Shown piece by piece: positions 6,174 through 9,159 of a DNA stretch of 9,159 nucleotides. A model generated the notes under the pieces. That model saw nothing but the letters and a program-made list of their open reading frames with translations. It did no database searches and was not told the origin of the DNA. The DNA comes from JAQGMJ01 sp036271855. GTDB taxonomy: Bacteria > Pseudomonadota > Gammaproteobacteria > Burkholderiales > JAEUOS01. The stretch is from NCBI GenBank assembly GCA_036271855.1, contig DATAZV010000237.1, forward strand, positions 1 through 9,159, written 5' to 3'. The translations under genes and the position numbers were made by a program. Position 1 is the first letter of the stretch. Each line of letters starts with the position of its first letter.

Positions 6174-6725
6174 TCAGCGCATACCTACAGCACCAGCCCC
6201 CTCCTGCTTCTCCGGTATCACCAGCGGCCCGCAGTTCTCGTCCGTGACAAAAAACGCCAGCAGTTTCGCCGGCTTCGCCGGGTCCGGATTCTCGGCGAAA
6301 TTGTGCAAGGCGCGCGGGCCTTCGAACCAGGTCTGCCCCGCCGCGAAATCACCCACCGGCCCGCTGTCCACCTGCGAGCGGATGGTCCCTTCCACCACCA
6401 CCGCCGTCACCTCGCCCGGGTGGCGATGCGCCGGGGTGTACGCCAGCGGCGGATACTCCACCAATGCGGTCGTCACCGATTTACCCGGCACGCTCGCCAG
6501 CCTGGTACATGAGAGCACCTTCACAGTGGTCAGCGGCCGCCCCGCCGCCTGGTCCGCCGCGCTGCTGGCGAACATCGGCCCGCTGTCGGTGATGCACACG
6601 CTGTCGTAAAGCCGCAAGGCCGCCTGCCTGGCCCCCGGCGAAAATGCAAATCCGATTGCCGCCGCCAAAGCCAGCGCGGCCATACCGCCGCCCGCGCCAT
6701 ACTGCTTCCACTGCCCTGCCCTCAT
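6174..6725 (-). CDS. Membrane-anchored or exported cupin-domain protein
   Basis: A protein of 183 residues whose function I cannot name. Residues about 11-30 (GAGGGMAALALAAAIGFAF) form one hydrophobic segment, a signal anchor or uncleaved signal peptide, placing the rest outside the cytoplasmic membrane. The cupin barrel spans about 65-170. Motif 1 is YTPAHRHPGEVTAVVVEG (96-113), supplying probable metal ligands H100, H102 and E105; motif 2 is GQTWFEGPRALHNFAEN (130-146) with H141. Such single cupins bind a metal or small carboxylates and may be enzymes or sensors. Three Cys (44, 73, 165) in an exported domain could form a disulphide. Its ATG overlaps the TGA of the SDR gene (ATGA), implying translational coupling, and GGGG lies 8 bases upstream. 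kgtP follows after 61 bp. Confidence 0.75.
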   Translation of the reverse strand: MRAGQWKQYGAGGGMAALALAAAIGFAFSPGARQAALRLYDSVCITDSGPMFASSAADQAAGRPLTTVKVLSCTRLASVPGKSVTTALVEYPPLAYTPAHRHPGEVTAVVVEGTIRSQVDSGPVGDFAAGQTWFEGPRALHNFAENPDPAKPAKLLAFFVTDENCGPLVIPEKQEGAGAVGMR

Positions 6726-7468
6726 GCGCACATCCCCGCCACGCAACGCTCCGGCTGCCAGCCGAGCACGCGCCGGGCGCGCGCGCTGCTCACATGCGCA
6801 TTTTCCTCGGTGATGTTGAACACGCCCCCGGGCGAACGCTGCAGCGCCAGCAGCGCAGCGAAAGCTGCCGCCTCCACATGCAGCGGGCTGTCGCCGCGCG
6901 GCGCGTCGAAGCCGGTGCCCGGCCCGTAGAGATGGCCATAGCGCAGCACCGTGCCCTTGAGCGGCGGTGTATGCAGCACCGCCTCCTCCAGCGCCGCCAC
7001 CCCGCGCACGCTGGTGAGCCGGCGGCCTTGCGCCTTCAGGTCCAGCGGATCTTCCTCCACATGCGGCACACCTTCCTTGCCCGGCGCATAGGCCCAGGCG
7101 ATGCTCTGCGCCACCATCCGCCCGGCGCCGGCCGCCAGCGCCGCCGCCACCAGGTTGCGCGTGCCTTCGTCGCGCACCCGCGCATTGCGCAACAGCGCCT
7201 CGTCCATGTTCGTCTGGCTGAGGCCGGGCGGCAGGTCCGTCAGCTGATGGATCACGGTAGTGGGCGCCACCCGCAGCAGCGCCCACTTCAGCGCATCCGC
7301 ATCGAACACGTCCACCACCACCGGCACCACGCCTTGCGCCTTCAGCGTGCCCGCGCGCGCCGCCCGGCGCGTGCTGCCGTGCACCTCATAGCCCGCCTGC
7401 ACCAGCAAAGGCCCCAGCACCCGGCCGATGGCGCCGCCGGCGCCGGCCAGAAATATTCTTTCCTTCAT
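6722..7468 (-). CDS. NAD(P)-binding SDR-type epimerase/dehydratase-like protein
   Basis: A cytosolic protein of 248 residues with an extended or atypical short-chain dehydrogenase fold. The dinucleotide-binding turn is GAGGAIG (9-15), with D53 after the third strand and S122 in QSIAWAY at the usual catalytic-serine position. LRYGHLYGPGTG (175-186) and the C-terminal LGWQP (235-239) are typical of the NAD-dependent epimerase family. The YxxxK catalytic pair is not visible: the matching helix reads LTSVRGVAALEEAV (151-164). It is also shorter than the usual 300 or more residues. The substrate is unknown. ATG 7468 is chosen because GGAG lies 7 bases upstream; an upstream TTG or GTG at 7528 would place the promoter inside the gene. 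It is first in the SDR-cupin-kgtP series and divergent from the MocR gene. Confidence 0.8.
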   Translation of the reverse strand: MKERIFLAGAGGAIGRVLGPLLVQAGYEVHGSTRRAARAGTLKAQGVVPVVVDVFDADALKWALLRVAPTTVIHQLTDLPPGLSQTNMDEALLRNARVRDEGTRNLVAAALAAGAGRMVAQSIAWAYAPGKEGVPHVEEDPLDLKAQGRRLTSVRGVAALEEAVLHTPPLKGTVLRYGHLYGPGTGFDAPRGDSPLHVEAAAFAALLALQRSPGGVFNITEENAHVSSARARRVLGWQPERCVAGMCA

Positions 7469-7490
7469 CGCTTTGCTCCACAGATATTGA

Positions 7491-7545
7491 ACCAGCATGC
7501 GCCGCAGAATAGGCTTAAGATGCACCAATGAAAAGTACCAAGAAA
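7491..7545. promoter_or_regulatory. ACCA direct repeats, candidate MocR operator
   Basis: ACCAATGAAA (7524-7533) and ACCAAGAAA (7537-7545) are near-identical direct repeats 13 bp apart, and a third ACCA lies at 7491-7494, 33 bp to the left. MocR regulators such as GabR bind short direct repeats, in that case containing ATACCA. The repeats overlap the -35 box of the divergent SDR promoter, a good place for control. Binding is inferred only. Confidence 0.35.
7506..7534 (-). promoter_or_regulatory. Candidate promoter of the SDR-cupin(-kgtP) unit
   Basis: On the minus strand TTTTCA (7534-7529) and TATTCT (7511-7506) are separated by exactly 17 bp; each matches the sigma-70 consensus at four of six bases. 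Transcription would start near 7499, giving a leader of about 31 nt that contains the GGAG of the SDR gene. Confidence 0.45.
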
Positions 7546-7563
7546 TTTTAATCTGACTAGGCC

Positions 7564-9006
7564 ATGATTCGCACCAATTCCCTCCTTCCCGTTCATCTCG
7601 CCCTCGACCGCCGCCGGCGCAGCCCGCTGCACCGGCAGATCTACCAGCGCTACCGCCACGCCATCGAACAGGGCTTGCTCGCGCCCGGCGAACGCGTCGC
7701 CTCCGCCCGCGCGCTCGCCTCTGAACTCGGCGTCGCCCGCGGCACCGTTGAAGCCGCCTACGCGCAACTCAGCGGCGAAGGCTATTTGCAGACCCGCGGC
7801 CAGGCCGGCACCGTGGTGGCACCGCACCTGCCCGCCCCCACCCGCGCCCGCCCCGCGCCCAAAGCGGCCCCCGCCCTGCCTGCGCGCGCCGCCGCGCCGG
7901 CCCCCTTCCAGCTCGGCATCCCCGCGCTCGACGCCTTCCCGCGCAAGCTCTGGTCGCGCCTGGGCGCGCGCTGCATCCGCGCCACCACCCCCGCCGACCT
8001 CAACTACGCCGACCCCGCCGGCCACGCCCCGCTGCGCCAGGCGCTGGCCACTTACCTATTGGTCTCGCGCGGCGTCGCCTGCGCCGCGCACCAGGTCTTC
8101 ATCACCGGCGGCCACCGCGCCTCGCTGGCGCTGGCTACCCGCCTGCTGCTCAAACCCGGTGAACGCGCCTGGGTCGAAGACCCCGGCTACCCGCCGGCGC
8201 GCGAAGTGCTGCAAAGCTGTGGCGCACGCTTAGTCTTTGGCCCGGTGGATGCCGAAGGCCTCGTCATTGAAAATGAGATCAGCAAAGGCAAGCGCAGCGC
8301 CCGGGTTATCAACCACAAGGCCCGCCTCGCCATCGTCACCCCCTCGCACCAGGCCCCGCTCGGCGTCTCGCTCAGCCTGCCGCGCCGCCTGCAACTCCTG
8401 CAATGGGCCGAGAGCAATAGCGCCTGGGTGATCGAAGACGACTACGACGGCGAATACCGCTACACCGGCCCGCCCCTGCCCGCCCTCAAAAGCCTGGACA
8501 CTGCCGACCGCGTGATCTACGCCGGCAGCTTCAGCAAGGTGCTGTTCCCCGGCCTCGCCCTCTCCTACCTCGTCGTCCCCGAAACCTTGGCGGCGCGCTT
8601 CGACGCCGCCTGCCGCGCCGCCGGCAACGGCCCGCCCCAGCTCACGCAAGCCATCGTCGCCGCCTTCATCAGCGAAGGCCACTTCGCCCGCCACCTGAAA
8701 AAAATGCGCCTGCTCTACGCGCGGCGCCGCGCCCTGCTCACCGATGCCCTGCGCGCCGCCTTCGGCGACAGCATCACCATCGCGCTGACCAGCGGCGGCA
8801 TGCACCTGATCCTGCGCTTCAAGCGCCGCCGCAACGACCAAGCCCTGGCCCGCCGCGCCCAGCAGATGAGCCTGATGTGCATGCCGCTCTCCGAGCGCGC
8901 GGTGGAGCATGACTGCGGCGAAGGCCTGCTGATGGGGTTCACCAACGTAGACAGCGCGGCCACGGCGCAAAAACTCGCCCGCGCCTTGCACGCGGCCATT
9001 GGCTGA
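7564..9006 (+). CDS. MocR-type regulator: GntR winged helix fused to aminotransferase domain
   Basis: A PLP-binding transcription factor of 480 residues, the normal MocR/PdxR/GabR length. The winged helix-turn-helix covers about 18-86, with ASARALASELGVARGTVEAA (46-65) and EGYLQTRGQAGTVV as the wing. A Pro/Ala-rich linker (about 87-115) joins it to a fold-type-I aminotransferase-like domain (about 116-480). PLP contacts are seen: NYADPAGHAPLR (147-158), TPSHQAPLG (259-267), EDDYDGEYRY (291-300) and the Schiff-base lysine K325 in YAGSFSKVLFPG. Such proteins sense PLP or an amino compound through PLP and commonly control a divergent gene, here the SDR-cupin(-kgtP) unit. The stretch at about 234-253, before TPSHQ, seems several residues longer and richer in Lys/Glu/Ile than usual. 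The ATG has no clear Shine-Dalgarno, only AGG two bases before it. The effector is unknown, so no symbol such as pdxR or gabR is given. Confidence 0.9.
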   Translation: MIRTNSLLPVHLALDRRRRSPLHRQIYQRYRHAIEQGLLAPGERVASARALASELGVARGTVEAAYAQLSGEGYLQTRGQAGTVVAPHLPAPTRARPAPKAAPALPARAAAPAPFQLGIPALDAFPRKLWSRLGARCIRATTPADLNYADPAGHAPLRQALATYLLVSRGVACAAHQVFITGGHRASLALATRLLLKPGERAWVEDPGYPPAREVLQSCGARLVFGPVDAEGLVIENEISKGKRSARVINHKARLAIVTPSHQAPLGVSLSLPRRLQLLQWAESNSAWVIEDDYDGEYRYTGPPLPALKSLDTADRVIYAGSFSKVLFPGLALSYLVVPETLAARFDAACRAAGNGPPQLTQAIVAAFISEGHFARHLKKMRLLYARRRALLTDALRAAFGDSITIALTSGGMHLILRFKRRRNDQALARRAQQMSLMCMPLSERAVEHDCGEGLLMGFTNVDSAATAQKLARALHAAIG

Positions 9007-9070
9007 AGGCGCGGTCGCACCGGCACGGCCTTTCAAGTTCTTGCCGGATACCTGTGTCCGCCTTCGACAT

Positions 9071-9098
9071 AAAAAAACCGGCGCGAGCCGGTCTTTTT
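9071..9098. terminator. Bidirectional Rho-independent terminator
   Basis: Seven A, then ACCGGC (9077-9082), loop GCGA, GCCGGT (9087-9092), C and five T. The A and T tracts allow termination in both directions. It lies 65 bp after the MocR stop codon and probably also serves a gene arriving from the right on the minus strand. Confidence 0.85.
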
Positions 9099-9126
9099 AT
9101 GGTGCCTGCGGGGGCAAGGCAGCTTT

Positions 9127-9159
9127 TCACTCCTCGCGCCCAATGATGCTCAAAGCACA
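9127..9159 (-). CDS. Possible C-terminal end of a minus-strand gene
   Basis: Read leftward from the window edge, one frame gives ten residues (CALSIIGREE) and then TGA at 9129-9127, 28 bp before the bidirectional terminator. That spacing is what a gene end would show, and no convincing rightward start with a ribosome site is present here. With only ten residues no family can be named, and the reading may be chance. Confidence 0.25.
   Translation of the reverse strand, partial: CALSIIGREE

Noticed and set aside
6167..6181. Palindrome TGCGCTG-T-CAGCGCA over the cupin stop codon
   Set aside because: Looks like an operator or terminator stem, but there is no T run on the minus strand and no promoter placement that it would control. 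Chance is likely in GC-rich DNA.
4766..6247. A 493-codon open frame on the plus strand opposite kgtP
   Set aside because: Its product is rich in Arg, His and Gln with no recognisable domain. It is the mirror of the kgtP reading frame in GC-rich DNA, whose antisense frames rarely contain stops. kgtP itself is unmistakable.

Overview
The window is GC-rich chromosomal DNA with dense genes and third codon positions that are mostly G or C. Protein styles (a KgtP-type permease, a PrpE with the betaproteobacterial layout, a MocR regulator diverging from a small SDR operon, a multi-domain response regulator) suggest a betaproteobacterium of the order Burkholderiales, most likely Oxalobacteraceae-like. 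That placement is an inference from protein resemblance; no rRNA or other marker gene is present.

Layout, left to right. (1) Positions 1-222 (+) hold the last part of a methyl-accepting chemotaxis protein. (2) Convergent to it, on the minus strand, are a receiver plus degenerate-GGDEF regulator (3586-2249) and then prpE, a propionyl-CoA synthetase (2154-259), 94 bp apart and possibly co-transcribed. (3) A divergent intergenic region (3587-3864) has a strong sigma-70-type promoter leading right into an exported NlpC/P60 cell-wall hydrolase (3865-4434), which is followed by a Rho-independent terminator. (4) Positions 4435-4762 are a gene-free convergent region with an elaborate set of nested inverted repeats. 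(5) A minus-strand cluster reads an SDR-type NAD(P)-binding protein (7468-6722), a membrane-anchored cupin (6725-6174, sharing an ATGA stop/start overlap with the SDR) and kgtP, a 2-oxoglutarate/H+ symporter (6112-4763). (6) Divergent from that cluster is a MocR-type regulator, a GntR winged helix fused to a fold-type-I aminotransferase domain (7564-9006), ended by a clear bidirectional terminator (9071-9098). The right edge may carry the last codons of a minus-strand gene.

How they may work together. The MocR protein probably controls the divergent SDR-cupin(-kgtP) unit. The 95 bp between them hold a candidate promoter for the SDR whose -35 box lies within short ACCAA-type direct repeats, the kind of arrangement MocR proteins bind. 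The receiver-GGDEF protein keeps its phosphorylation site and the RxxD inhibitory-site motif for c-di-GMP but has GPGEF where GGDEF is expected, so it looks like a non-catalytic c-di-GMP-responsive regulator.

Most of the window is ordinary metabolic and regulatory sequence; I see no mobile element, CRISPR array, defence system, tRNA or rRNA. The observations most worth a second look are the degenerate GGDEF with an intact I-site, the nested inverted repeats at 4486-4560, the tandem hairpins at 3762-3816, the possible leaderless start of the NlpC/P60 gene, and the MocR-linked SDR-cupin-permease cluster.
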